NCBI RefSeq assembly: GCF_002975275.1
Contig: NZ_PCOQ01000036.1
Span: forward strand, 1-50,885
Origin: Achromobacter sp. MYb9
GTDB lineage: Bacteria; Pseudomonadota; Gammaproteobacteria; Burkholderiales; Burkholderiaceae_B
DNA length: 50,885 nucleotides
Reading direction: 5' to 3'
Positions 18,939 through 26,754 of the stretch are shown here, one piece after another; position 1 is the stretch's first letter; each line of letters opens with the position of its first letter. Under the pieces are notes generated by a model. It did not search any database. It was not told the DNA's origin and saw nothing but the letters and a program-made list of their open reading frames with translations. The translations under genes were made by a program, and so were the position numbers.

Positions 18939-20392
18939 TTCGCATCAAGCCGCTTTCGAACGCCTTCCTTCCCCGCAGCGCGGTCACGCTGGCGCTTTGC
19001 GCGCTGCTGGGCGCCTGCGCGGTCGGCCCCGACTACCAACGCCCCGAATTGGATGTGGGCGCGTCCTATAAGGAAGGCCGGGGCCAGGATCAGGTGGAAG
19101 GCTGGAAGCGCGCCCAGCCGCGAGACGACGCGGACCGCGGCGAGTGGTGGCGGGTGTACGACGACGCGACGTTGAACGGGCTGGTCGATCGCCTGAATAC
19201 CTCGAACCAGACGATTGCGCAGGCCGAGGCCAACTACCGCCAGGCGCTGGGCCTGGTGCGCGCGGCGCGCGCCGGCTTCTATCCCACGGTGGGCGCGGGC
19301 GCGGGCATGTCGCGCGCGGGCAGTGGCAATGGCGCGAACGGTTCGTCGTCTTCGTCGGGCAGCAACGTGTCGAACCAGTATTCGGTGACCGGCAGCATCA
19401 GCTGGGAATTGGACGTGTGGGGCCGCGTGCGGCGCAGCACGGAATCGTCCGAGGCCAGCGCGGCGGCCAGCCTGGCCGACCTGGCCGCCACGCGATTGAG
19501 CGCCCAGGCGGCGCTGGTGCAGACCTATCTGCAATTGCGCGTGCTGGACGAACAGAAACGCTTGTTGGACGCCACCGTGGCAGCCTACGAGAAATCGCTG
19601 CAATTGACGCAGAACCGCTATGAAGTCGGCGTTGCGGGCCAGGCCGACGTGGCCGTGGCGCGCACGCAGGTGGAAAGCACGCGCGCCCAATCGATCGACC
19701 TGGACTGGCAGCGTGGCCAATACGAGCACGCGATTGCGGTGCTGATGGGGCAGGCCCCGTCCAAATTCGGGTTGGCGCCCTCGGTGTTCGCGCTGAAGTT
19801 GCCGCAGATTCCGGTGGGCCTGCCCTCGGAATTGCTGGAGCGCCGCCCCGACATCGCCGCGGCCGAACGCCGCGCGGCGGCCGCCAACGCGCAGATCGGC
19901 GTGGCGCAAGCCGCATGGTTCCCGTCGTTGACGTTGTCCGCCGACGGGGGCTTCCGCAACGGGCAGTTCGCCGACCTCCTGACCGCGCCCGCGCGCTTCT
20001 GGTCGCTGGGGCCGGCGCTGGCGTTGACGATCTTCGACGGCGGCGCGCGCGCGGCGCAGGTCGAACAGGCCCGCGCGGCCTACGACTCGCAAGCGGCGGC
20101 GTATCGACAGGCCGCGCTGGTGGGGCTGCGGGAAGTCGAAGACTACCTGATCCAGCTGCGCGTCATGGAGAACGAACAGGTCGTGCAGCGGCGTGCGCTG
20201 GAGTCGGCGCGCGAATCGCTGCGGCTGATCCAGAATCAGTACAAGGCGGGCCTGGTGGACTACCTGAGCGTGGCGGTGGTGGACGCCACGGCGCTCAACA
20301 GCGAGCGCAATGCGCTGAGCCTGCTGGGCACGCGCCTGGTGGCCAGCGTGAACCTGATCGTGGCCTTGGGCGGCGGCTGGGACGGTTCCTAG
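18935..20392 (+). CDS. RND efflux outer-membrane lipoprotein (NodT/OprM family)
   Basis: A 485-residue outer-membrane factor that would complete the MdtABC tripartite pump. The signal peptide ends in lipobox LLGAC with Cys28, followed by AVGPDYQRPE, the usual mature start for this family. Two OEP repeats are visible: TSNQTIAQAEANYRQALGLVRAARAGFYPTV with SISWELDVWGRVRRSTE, and RRPDIAAAERRAAAANAQIGVAQAAWFPSLTL. The ATG overlaps the mdtC stop by 4 bp. Enterobacterial mdtABC usually relies on TolC encoded elsewhere; a dedicated outer-membrane factor in the operon is common in pseudomonads and betaproteobacteria. No BaeSR-type regulator is adjacent. Confidence 0.93.
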   Translation: MIRIKPLSNAFLPRSAVTLALCALLGACAVGPDYQRPELDVGASYKEGRGQDQVEGWKRAQPRDDADRGEWWRVYDDATLNGLVDRLNTSNQTIAQAEANYRQALGLVRAARAGFYPTVGAGAGMSRAGSGNGANGSSSSSGSNVSNQYSVTGSISWELDVWGRVRRSTESSEASAAASLADLAATRLSAQAALVQTYLQLRVLDEQKRLLDATVAAYEKSLQLTQNRYEVGVAGQADVAVARTQVESTRAQSIDLDWQRGQYEHAIAVLMGQAPSKFGLAPSVFALKLPQIPVGLPSELLERRPDIAAAERRAAAANAQIGVAQAAWFPSLTLSADGGFRNGQFADLLTAPARFWSLGPALALTIFDGGARAAQVEQARAAYDSQAAAYRQAALVGLREVEDYLIQLRVMENEQVVQRRALESARESLRLIQNQYKAGLVDYLSVAVVDATALNSERNALSLLGTRLVASVNLIVALGGGWDGS

Positions 20393-20420
20393 GGATAACG
20401 CCTAATCCTCCTCCCTTTCG

Positions 20421-20449
20421 TTGACAAGTTTTCGGCGCCGGTTCTTAAT
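20421..20449 (+). promoter_or_regulatory. Sigma-70-type promoter of the Bug binding-protein gene
   Basis: TTGACA at 20421-20426, a 17-base spacer, and CTTAAT at 20444-20449. Transcription would begin inside or just before the GTGACC-N4-GGTCAC operator that starts 9 bp downstream of the -10 element. The consensus -35 and ideal spacing make this one of the clearest promoters in the window. Confidence 0.65.
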
Positions 20450-20458
20450 GCGAAAAAA

Positions 20459-20474
20459 GTGACCATGCGGTCAC
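20459..20474. promoter_or_regulatory. Predicted TetR operator at the Bug gene promoter
   Basis: GTGACCATGCGGTCAC: 6-bp perfect arms with a 4-base centre, 9 bp downstream of a sigma-70 -10 element, a position where a bound repressor would block initiation. The same GTGACC-N4-GGTCAC motif occurs at 25118-25133 before the tetR gene, so the TetR protein encoded at 24422-25084 is the likely binder (inference). Confidence 0.7.
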
Positions 20475-20545
20475 GTTCGTCGCGCAGTACCGACACCGAA
20501 TTCCGTTTGATCAATCGAACACGCGTCACGCGAAGGGGAAAGAGG

Positions 20546-21550
20546 ATGGGCTGGTCAACTCACTGGCGCACGACCGCCAGGGCAGGGCGCTGGACAGGCA
20601 TGGCGGCGGTCGCCACGCTGGCGTTGAGCGCCGCGGCCTCCGCGCAGCAATGGCCTGCGCGGCCGATCACCCTGATCGTGCCGTTCCCGCCGGGCGGCAC
20701 CACTGATATCTTCGCGCGCACCATCGCCCAGCACATGCGGCCCGCGTTGGGCGAATCCATCGTGGTCGAGAACAAACCGGGCGCGGCGGGCAACCTGGGC
20801 GTGGCCGCGGCCACGCGTGCGCAGCCCGACGGCTACACCATCGTGCTGGGCTCCGTCGGCACGCAGACCGTCAATCAGTTCCTGTACGGCAATATCGGAT
20901 TCAACCCCGCCACCGACCTGGTGCCGTTGGGCATGATCGCGTCCACCCCCAACGTCATGGCGGTGGCAGCCGGATCGCCCTGGCGCAATCTGGACGACGT
21001 GATGAAGGCCGTGAAGAAGGATCCGGGCAAGTATTCCTATGCCTCGCCGGGCATCGGCTCGTCGGTGCACCTGACGGGCGCGTATTTCGAATCGCTGGCC
21101 GGACTGCAGATGCTGCACGTGCCGTTCAAGGGGTCGTCGGCCGCGATACCCGCCGTGATCGGAGGCCAGGTCGACATCCTCATGGACAATCTGCCTAGCG
21201 CCATGGCGGCGTTGAAGCCGGGCGGCCGCCTGCGCGGCATCGCGGTGACGTCGGCCGAACGCAGTCCGGCCGCGCCCGACCTGCCGACGATGGCCGAGGC
21301 CGGCCTGCCGGGCTTCGAGGTCACCGCGTGGTCCGGCCTGTATGCGCCGCGCGGCACGCCCGCGCCGGTGGTCGACAAGCTCATCGCAGCCATGCGGCAG
21401 GCGTTGAAGTCGCCCGAGCTGCAGCAGGCATTGGCGCAAGGCGGGGCGACGCCGGGCAACGTCTTCGGTCCCGATCTGGCGGCGTTCGAAGTGAAGGAAC
21501 GCGGCAAGTGGGGCGCGCTGATCAAAAGCCGGGGCATCAAGGCGGACTAA
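20546..21550 (+). CDS. Bug family (TctC-like) periplasmic binding protein
   Basis: Tripartite-tricarboxylate-transporter receptor of 334 residues, exported through an N-terminal signal peptide (cleavage near AASA-QQWPARP). Family blocks: PITLIVPFPPGGTTDIFART, VVENKPGAAGNLG, QPDGYTIVLGSVGT, YASPGIGSSVHLTGAYFE, and MHVPFKGSS-like LHVPFKGSSAAIPAVIGGQVDILMDNL. ATG 20546 is selected because GGGGAAAGAGG lies just before it. No TctAB membrane partners are adjacent, so it is an orphan, as is common in Bordetella and Achromobacter. Its operator is shared with the D-amino-acid operon, hinting that its ligand is a D-amino acid derivative (inference). Confidence 0.9.
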   Translation: MGWSTHWRTTARAGRWTGMAAVATLALSAAASAQQWPARPITLIVPFPPGGTTDIFARTIAQHMRPALGESIVVENKPGAAGNLGVAAATRAQPDGYTIVLGSVGTQTVNQFLYGNIGFNPATDLVPLGMIASTPNVMAVAAGSPWRNLDDVMKAVKKDPGKYSYASPGIGSSVHLTGAYFESLAGLQMLHVPFKGSSAAIPAVIGGQVDILMDNLPSAMAALKPGGRLRGIAVTSAERSPAAPDLPTMAEAGLPGFEVTAWSGLYAPRGTPAPVVDKLIAAMRQALKSPELQQALAQGGATPGNVFGPDLAAFEVKERGKWGALIKSRGIKAD

Positions 21551-21576
21551 GCGCCTGGGCGCCGTCCGCCCGTGCG

Positions 21577-22827
21577 CTACCCCAGCGCGAAGGCGGCCGC
21601 GTCGACGGCGGGATTGCGCCCCTGCATCAAGTCCGTCAGTATCCGCGCGCTGCCGGCGGCCAGCGTGAAGCCCAGGCCGCCGTGGCCGGTGTTCAACCAG
21701 AGATTGCGGTAGGGCGTGGCGCCGATCAACGGCTTGCCGTCTGGCCGCGCGGGCCGCAGGCCGGCCCAAGGCTGCGGCGGGCCCGCCGGGTTCAGGTCCG
21801 GAAAGAACTGCGCGACATCACGTTCCAGGCTGCGCACGCGCTGTGGATCGACGCCGCTGCCGCGAGCGCCGATGTCGACCATGCCCGCCACGCGTAGCCG
21901 GTTGCCCAGCCGCGCATAGACGACCTTGCGCCGGATGTCGCTGATGCTGGCGGTCGGCGCAACGCTGTCCGGCGTCAGCGCATACGTCAGGCTGTACCCT
22001 TTCAGCGGATAGATCCGCAGGTTCAACCCCAGGCGCCGCGCCAGCGGTTGCGCGCCCATGCCGCTGGCCAGCACGTAATGGTCGGCTTCCAGCACGCCCG
22101 CGGCGGTGGACACGCCGACGACGCGCCCGCGTTCCGCGCGCAATGCGTCCACCCGCGTATTGAAATGGAAACGCACCGGGTCCGGCGCGGCTCGCAGGAT
22201 GCGTTCAAGTTCGGTGCACAGACGCTGGCAGTCGCCGGCGTCTTCGGTCGGGGTGTAGATGGCGCCCTTGATGCTGGCGCCGATGCCGGCCAGCGCGGGT
22301 TCCATGTCCAGGCAGGCGCGGGTGTCCATCACGCGCTGCTCGCAGCCCAGGCCGGCTTGGTAATCGCGCTGCGCGAGCGCGTGCGCGTAGGCGGAAGCGT
22401 CCTGGTAGACCAGCAGTTTTCCCGACGACGCGAAATCGAAATCCGGATTTTCGTGACGAACCAGGTCATGCACGCACAGGCGGCTATACAGGCCCAGCGA
22501 TAGCAGCTCGCGCGTGGTGGAGCGGCTTTTGGCGCGCGTGCAGGCGCGCAGGAACGAGAGGCTCCAGCGCCACTGATCCGGGTCCAGCCGCGGCCGGAAG
22601 CGTAGCGGCGCGTCCTGTGCCAGCAGCCACGAGGGCAGCTTGGGCAAGACGGCGGGGTCGGCCAGCGGCGCCACGAAGCTATAGCTCAGTTGCGCGCCAT
22701 TGGCCATGCTGGTGGCTTGGCCGGGGCCCGAGTCCGCGTCGACGACGGTAACGCGATGGCCCGCGCGGTGCAGGAAGTAAGCGGTGGTCATGCCGACCAC
22801 GCCCGCGCCGATAACGACGATGTGCAT
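21577..22827 (-). CDS. dadA: DadA-like D-amino acid dehydrogenase (FAD)
   Basis: FAD-dependent oxidoreductase of the DAO family, predicted to oxidise D-amino acids to 2-oxo acids and ammonia with electrons passed to the respiratory chain. The 416 residues begin with the dinucleotide motif VVIGAGVVGMTTAYFLHRAGHRVTVVD (G7-x-G9-x-x-G12), followed by QATSMANGAQLSYSFVAPLADP, typical of DadA. The C-terminus has PWAGLRPARPDGKPLIG and LWLNTGHGGLGFTLAAGSA. It is the last gene of the tetR-deacylase-dadA set; the deacylase would supply its substrate. It converges on the Bug gene with only 26 bp between stops. The gene symbol is by similarity; the precise substrate is uncertain. Confidence 0.88.
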   Translation of the reverse strand: MHIVVIGAGVVGMTTAYFLHRAGHRVTVVDADSGPGQATSMANGAQLSYSFVAPLADPAVLPKLPSWLLAQDAPLRFRPRLDPDQWRWSLSFLRACTRAKSRSTTRELLSLGLYSRLCVHDLVRHENPDFDFASSGKLLVYQDASAYAHALAQRDYQAGLGCEQRVMDTRACLDMEPALAGIGASIKGAIYTPTEDAGDCQRLCTELERILRAAPDPVRFHFNTRVDALRAERGRVVGVSTAAGVLEADHYVLASGMGAQPLARRLGLNLRIYPLKGYSLTYALTPDSVAPTASISDIRRKVVYARLGNRLRVAGMVDIGARGSGVDPQRVRSLERDVAQFFPDLNPAGPPQPWAGLRPARPDGKPLIGATPYRNLWLNTGHGGLGFTLAAGSARILTDLMQGRNPAVDAAAFALG

Positions 22828-22908
22828 GATGGTCCAGGGGAGGGGCCGCGGCCAGGGGCGCGGCGTTCAGCGTTCGGGCCCGCGTGCGCGGGGCCCGGTG
22901 GCAGAGGG

Positions 22909-24408
22909 TCAGGCGGCCCAGGCGGGCGTTTCGAATCCGGGCGCGGCGCGGTCGTCGCCGCGCAGCAGGCGGCCGGGCCGCTCGCCGGTCGCCACGCCGT
23001 CCTCTTCGACCAGCCTGCCGTTGACCAGCACCGCCTGGATGCCGGTGGACGGCAGCGTGGGTTCGGCGAAGCTGGCCAGGTCGGCGACGGTGGCCGGGTC
23101 GAAGATCACCACGTCGGCATAGCAGGCCGGGCGCAGCACGCCGCGGTCTTTCAGGCCGAACTGCGCAGCCGTCAGGCTGGTCATGCGGCGAATGGCCTCT
23201 TCCAGGCCCAACACGCGCATTTCCCGCACATAGCGGGCCAGCACGCGTGAAAACGCGCCCCACAGGCGGGGATGGGGGCGCTGGTCATGCGGCAGGCCGT
23301 CCGATCCGATCATGACGCTGCCGTGGCCAATGACGCGCTTCACGTCGGCTTCGTCCATTGAAAAGTAGATCGCACCGGCGGGCGATAGCGCTTCGGCCAG
23401 GCGGGTGGGGTCGATGCCTTCACGCGCAGCCAGTTCGCGCAGGTCCACGCCCTGGATCTCGGGGCGCGTCTGCGACCACGTGACGATGATCTTTTCGCCC
23501 GCGGCGACGCGGCGCGGCTCCAGGATGGTGGAGGACGCCGCATAGGGATAGACGTCCATGCCCAGCGGCTGCTCGGCGCGCATGCGGTCGTATAGCGCCA
23601 GCGTTTCAGCGGTGCGGCCGTGGTTGTGCTTGCCGGTCACCTTGTGGTGCGACAGGATGGCCGGCACGTCGGCCGCCCGGCCGATCAGGAAAGCTTCCTC
23701 CATCGCGTCGCAGACGTGGTCGGCCTCGTCGCGCAGGTGCGTGGTGTACAGGCCGCGCCAGGCGGACAGCGGCTCGGCCACGCCGATCACTTCTTCGGTG
23801 CTGGCGTGCATGGCCGTCGGGTAGTACAGGCCGGTGGACAACCCCGCCGCGCCGGCGGCCATGGCTTCGTCCAGCGCATGCCGCATGGCCGCGATTTCTT
23901 TCTTGTCGGCCGGACGGTCAAGCCGGTCCATGGCCGATACGCGCAGGCTGGAATGGCCGACCAGCGCCAGGCTGTTGACGGCGGCGGGCGCGGCGTCCAG
24001 TGCGTCGACGTAGTCCTGCATGCGGGCGTAGAGTTCGCCCGTTTGCTTGGCCAGCAGGTTCAAGGGGGGCGGCACCACGTCGCCCGGCGCGCGCACGGGC
24101 GCCAGGCTGATGCCGCAGTTGCCGGTGACGACGGTGGTGATGCCCTGGCTGACCTTGGGGCGCATCAGCGGCGTGCCCAGCAGCGCGCGGTCGTCGTGGG
24201 TGTGGCAATCGATGAAGCCCGGCGAGACCACCTTGCCCGTCGCGTCGATGTGGCGCGCTGCCCGCCACGTTGCGCCGTCGCCGATGGCGGCGATGCGTTC
24301 GCCGCGGATCGCGATATCGGCGCGGCGGGTGGGGCCGCCCAGGCCATCGGCAAGCTGGCCGCCGGTGATGATGATGTCGTAGTCCTGCGGGTCGGGGTGT
24401 GCGGGCAT
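22909..24408 (-). CDS. N-acyl-D-amino-acid deacylase (D-aminoacylase)
   Basis: Amidohydrolase-superfamily zinc enzyme, about 499 residues, that removes N-acyl groups from D-amino acids. Start ATG at 24408 (MPAHPDPQDYDIIITGGQLADGLGG). Family features: the metal-site HTHDD (in GFIDCHTHDDRALL), GNCGISLAPV with the conserved Cys, LVGHSSLR, the VIGSDGLPHDQRPHPRLWGAFSRVLARYVRE block, and a C-terminal ADVVIFDP. It lies 13 bp downstream of tetR and 81 bp upstream of dadA, so the three are probably one transcript. The gap before dadA contains a GC-rich inverted repeat (CGGGCCC/GGGCCCG). Pathway inferred: acyl-D-amino acid to D-amino acid to oxo acid. Confidence 0.92.
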   Translation of the reverse strand: MPAHPDPQDYDIIITGGQLADGLGGPTRRADIAIRGERIAAIGDGATWRAARHIDATGKVVSPGFIDCHTHDDRALLGTPLMRPKVSQGITTVVTGNCGISLAPVRAPGDVVPPPLNLLAKQTGELYARMQDYVDALDAAPAAVNSLALVGHSSLRVSAMDRLDRPADKKEIAAMRHALDEAMAAGAAGLSTGLYYPTAMHASTEEVIGVAEPLSAWRGLYTTHLRDEADHVCDAMEEAFLIGRAADVPAILSHHKVTGKHNHGRTAETLALYDRMRAEQPLGMDVYPYAASSTILEPRRVAAGEKIIVTWSQTRPEIQGVDLRELAAREGIDPTRLAEALSPAGAIYFSMDEADVKRVIGHGSVMIGSDGLPHDQRPHPRLWGAFSRVLARYVREMRVLGLEEAIRRMTSLTAAQFGLKDRGVLRPACYADVVIFDPATVADLASFAEPTLPSTGIQAVLVNGRLVEEDGVATGERPGRLLRGDDRAAPGFETPAWAA

Positions 24409-24421
24409 GAGGGCGAGGGGC

Positions 24422-25084
24422 TCAGGTTTCCGGATCGGCTGCGGGCGATTTGCCGCGGCGCGCCTCCAGTTGGGCAAGGGATTCGGTATTCAAGGTGTCC
24501 GGCAGGCCGTGGGCCACCAGGTGTTCAAGCGCGCCGCTGATCCGCTCCCAGCCTTCCGGCGTGCGCAGCGGCACGCCAAGAAAATGGGATTCGGTCTTGG
24601 CGCGCAGCATCAGGTACAGCACGCCGGCCAGCATCACGCTGACCAGCGCGGGCATATCGGCGTCGGGGGCCAGGCCGTCGATGCGGTCGATGAAGCCACG
24701 CGCGGCGCGTTCGCGCCGTTCAGCCAGCGGCGCGGATACCTCGTTGCGTTCGATCAGTTCCCAGCGGCGGACTTCCCGCAATGATTCGTTGCCGGCCAGC
24801 GCGTCGATCTGCGCGCGCAGCATGGACAGCACGAGCTCGCCGGGCGTGCGCTGGCTGGATTCGTCGGCCGCCAGCAGCCCGGGGTTGCGGGTCCAGAAAT
24901 CCTGTTCCTGCATCCACGCCAGCATCAGGCCGGGCATGCCGTCGAAATAGCGGTAGATGAGTTCCTTGCTGACGCCGGCGCGCTTGGCGATGGCGTTGAT
25001 GCCGACGCCGCCCATGCCGGTTTCCAGGATCTGGGCTTCCAGCGCTTGCAGGATCTGCCTTTCGGTATTTTCGCGCCGCGACAT
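24422..25084 (-). CDS. TetR/AcrR family transcriptional regulator
   Basis: A 220-residue one-component regulator. The N-terminal TetR DNA-binding domain (residues ~8-54: RQILQALEAQILETGMGGVGINAIAKRAGVSKELIYRYFDGMPGLMLAWM) is clear, with the usual helix-turn-helix AIAKRAGVSKELIYRYF. The C-terminal ligand domain is family-typical and unassigned. It heads the operon tetR-deacylase-dadA. A perfect palindrome containing GTGACCATATGGTCAC is located 31-52 bp upstream of its start, and a related site lies before the Bug gene; autoregulation and control of both units are inferred. Confidence 0.92.
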   Translation of the reverse strand: MSRRENTERQILQALEAQILETGMGGVGINAIAKRAGVSKELIYRYFDGMPGLMLAWMQEQDFWTRNPGLLAADESSQRTPGELVLSMLRAQIDALAGNESLREVRRWELIERNEVSAPLAERRERAARGFIDRIDGLAPDADMPALVSVMLAGVLYLMLRAKTESHFLGVPLRTPEGWERISGALEHLVAHGLPDTLNTESLAQLEARRGKSPAADPET

Positions 25085-25114
25085 AGGCCTATTCCTTCAT
25101 GAGGATGAGGAACG

Positions 25115-25136
25115 GATGTGACCATATGGTCACATC
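25115..25136. promoter_or_regulatory. 22-bp perfect palindrome, predicted TetR operator
   Basis: A perfect 22-bp palindrome centred on GTGACCATATGGTCAC, with flanks GAT and ATC. It lies 30 bp upstream of the tetR start and begins 7 bp downstream of a plausible minus-strand -10 element. Its core matches the 20459-20474 site in both half-sites (GTGACC/GGTCAC). TetR-family proteins commonly bind such sites next to their own gene. Confidence 0.75.
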
Positions 25137-25143
25137 AACATTC

Positions 25144-25173
25144 AAGATAGGGCTTCGAGACGATCACGAGCAA
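25144..25173 (-). promoter_or_regulatory. Possible promoter of the tetR-deacylase-dadA operon
   Basis: On the minus strand TTGCTC (25168-25173), an 18-base spacer and TATCTT (25144-25149). The half-site GTGACC of the operator begins 10 bp beyond the -10, nearly the same geometry as at the Bug promoter (9 bp). The parallel layout raises confidence, but the -35 matches consensus poorly. Confidence 0.45.
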
Positions 25174-25221
25174 GGGGGGACTTTCCCTAGCGGGCGGCAA
25201 TGGGGCGGTGGCGAATGCGCA

Positions 25222-25257
25222 AAGGGACGCCGGCGGCGCGGGCCGCGGGCGTCCCTT
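25222..25257 (-). terminator. Hairpin terminator after the amidase gene
   Basis: AAGGGACGCC at 25222-25231 is perfectly complementary to GGCGTCCCTT at 25248-25257, with a 16-base GC-rich loop. It lies 13 bp past the amidase stop on the minus strand. The run after the stem (TTTGCGC) is short in T, so it is only moderately canonical. It separates the amidase unit from the tetR operon. Confidence 0.6.
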
Positions 25258-25269
25258 CAGGTGTGGCAA

Positions 25270-26688
25270 CTACAGTCCGACCGCCTTCAGGTCGGGGCGC
25301 CGGCGATGCCAGTCGGTCGCGGCCTGGAAGGCCATGCCGATCTTGCCCAGGGTGCCTTCGGCATTGGGCTTGCCCAGCAATTGCACGCCCAGGGGCAGGC
25401 CGCCGGCGGTGAAGCCAGCGGGCAGGGCCAGGCCCGACGCGTTGACGTAGTTGCCGGCGCGGGTGAAGGCGGCCAGCGGCGTGGCGGCTTCGTCCACCTC
25501 GTCCAGCAGCCGTGCGCCAAAGGGCGCGCAGGGTGTGAGCACGGCGTCGATGTCGCGCATCCAGTCCAGCCAGGCCAGGCGCGCTTGCGCGTGGGCCTGC
25601 AACGCGGCGATGTAGTCGGCGGCGGACACGCCCTTGCCGGACAGCACGCGGGCGCGTACATATTGGCCGATGGGTTGGGCGGGGTCTTCGATGTAGCCGC
25701 GGTGCATGGCGTAGGCTTCGGCGGCGATGATCTGGCCGTTCCGCAGCATCATCTCGCGGAAGTCGAAGGGGAAGGGCGTATCGGCTACGTCCGCGCCCAG
25801 GTCGATCAGCACGCGGCGCGCATCGTCCAGGGCGGACAGCGCGTCGGCGTCCACCGCGATGGGATGCTGCGACGCGGGCATCAGGGCAATGCGGACGCCG
25901 CGCAAGGGCTGTGCGCCGGCAGCGGGCTCGCGGTATTGGAAAGAAGGCAGGCCTTGCGTCAGCGGGTCTTGTGCATCGGGCCCGGCCATCAGCACGGTCA
26001 GCAGCATCGCGTCGCGCGTGTCGCGGGTCAGCGGACCGATGGAGTCCAGCGTTGTCGACAGCGCCACCGCGCCATGCAGGCTGATCAGTCCGCGCGTGGT
26101 CTTCAGGCCCGTGACGCCATTCAATGCGGCGGGTATCCGCACCGAACCGCCCGTGTCCGATCCCAGCGCCGCAGGCGCCAGGCCGGCCGCGACGGCCACG
26201 CCGGAGCCGCTGGACGAACCGCCGGGAATGCGCGCTTGCTGCAGGTCCCACGGATTGCGCGGCGTGCCCATGACGGGGTTGGTGCCCCACCCGCCGAAGG
26301 CGAATTCGACCATGTGCGTCTTGCCCAGCATCACCATGCCGGCGTCCAGCAGGCGCGTGACGGCGGTCGCCGTGGTGGTGCTGCGGCGGTCGCGCCACGC
26401 CTCGGAGCCCGCGGTGGTGACCTGGCCCCGGATATCGCACAGGTCCTTGGCGGCCACCGGCACGCCGTCCAGGGCGCTGAGCAGGCCGTAGCCGGCGCGG
26501 CGGCGGGCGTCGGCGGCTTCGGCCAGGCGCAGCGCGCCGGTGCCGTCCACGCTGACATAGGCGCCCAGCGCCGGGTTGGCCCGGGCGATGCGGTCCAGGA
26601 AGTGCTGCGTCAATTCCACCGAGCTGTAGCGGCCTTCGGCCAGGCCGTCCGCCAGTTCGCCGAGCGTGGCAAATGCAATTTCAGACAT
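25270..26688 (-). CDS. Amidase (amidase-signature family)
   Basis: Ser-cisSer-Lys amide hydrolase of 472 residues. Catalytic Lys81 lies in DGVPVAAKDLCDIRG; the cis-Ser is in IPGGSSSGSG (residues 154-163) and the nucleophile Ser182 in GSDTGGSVRIPAA. The family C-terminal block GLPLGVQLLGKPNAEGTL is present. Start ATG 26688 is preceded by CTGAGGAAAAC; the longer frame to 26718 lacks a good ribosome-binding site. It follows a Liv-type binding protein by 66 bp, so the importer may deliver the amide it hydrolyses. GatA identity is unlikely because no gatB or gatC is adjacent. Substrate unknown. Confidence 0.9.
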   Translation of the reverse strand: MSEIAFATLGELADGLAEGRYSSVELTQHFLDRIARANPALGAYVSVDGTGALRLAEAADARRRAGYGLLSALDGVPVAAKDLCDIRGQVTTAGSEAWRDRRSTTTATAVTRLLDAGMVMLGKTHMVEFAFGGWGTNPVMGTPRNPWDLQQARIPGGSSSGSGVAVAAGLAPAALGSDTGGSVRIPAALNGVTGLKTTRGLISLHGAVALSTTLDSIGPLTRDTRDAMLLTVLMAGPDAQDPLTQGLPSFQYREPAAGAQPLRGVRIALMPASQHPIAVDADALSALDDARRVLIDLGADVADTPFPFDFREMMLRNGQIIAAEAYAMHRGYIEDPAQPIGQYVRARVLSGKGVSAADYIAALQAHAQARLAWLDWMRDIDAVLTPCAPFGARLLDEVDEAATPLAAFTRAGNYVNASGLALPAGFTAGGLPLGVQLLGKPNAEGTLGKIGMAFQAATDWHRRRPDLKAVGL

Positions 26689-26754
26689 GTTTTCCTCAGG
26701 TTGGTATGCCGGCCTCACGCCGCGTGGCGCGGGGCCGGCCCGTATTGCCCGCGG

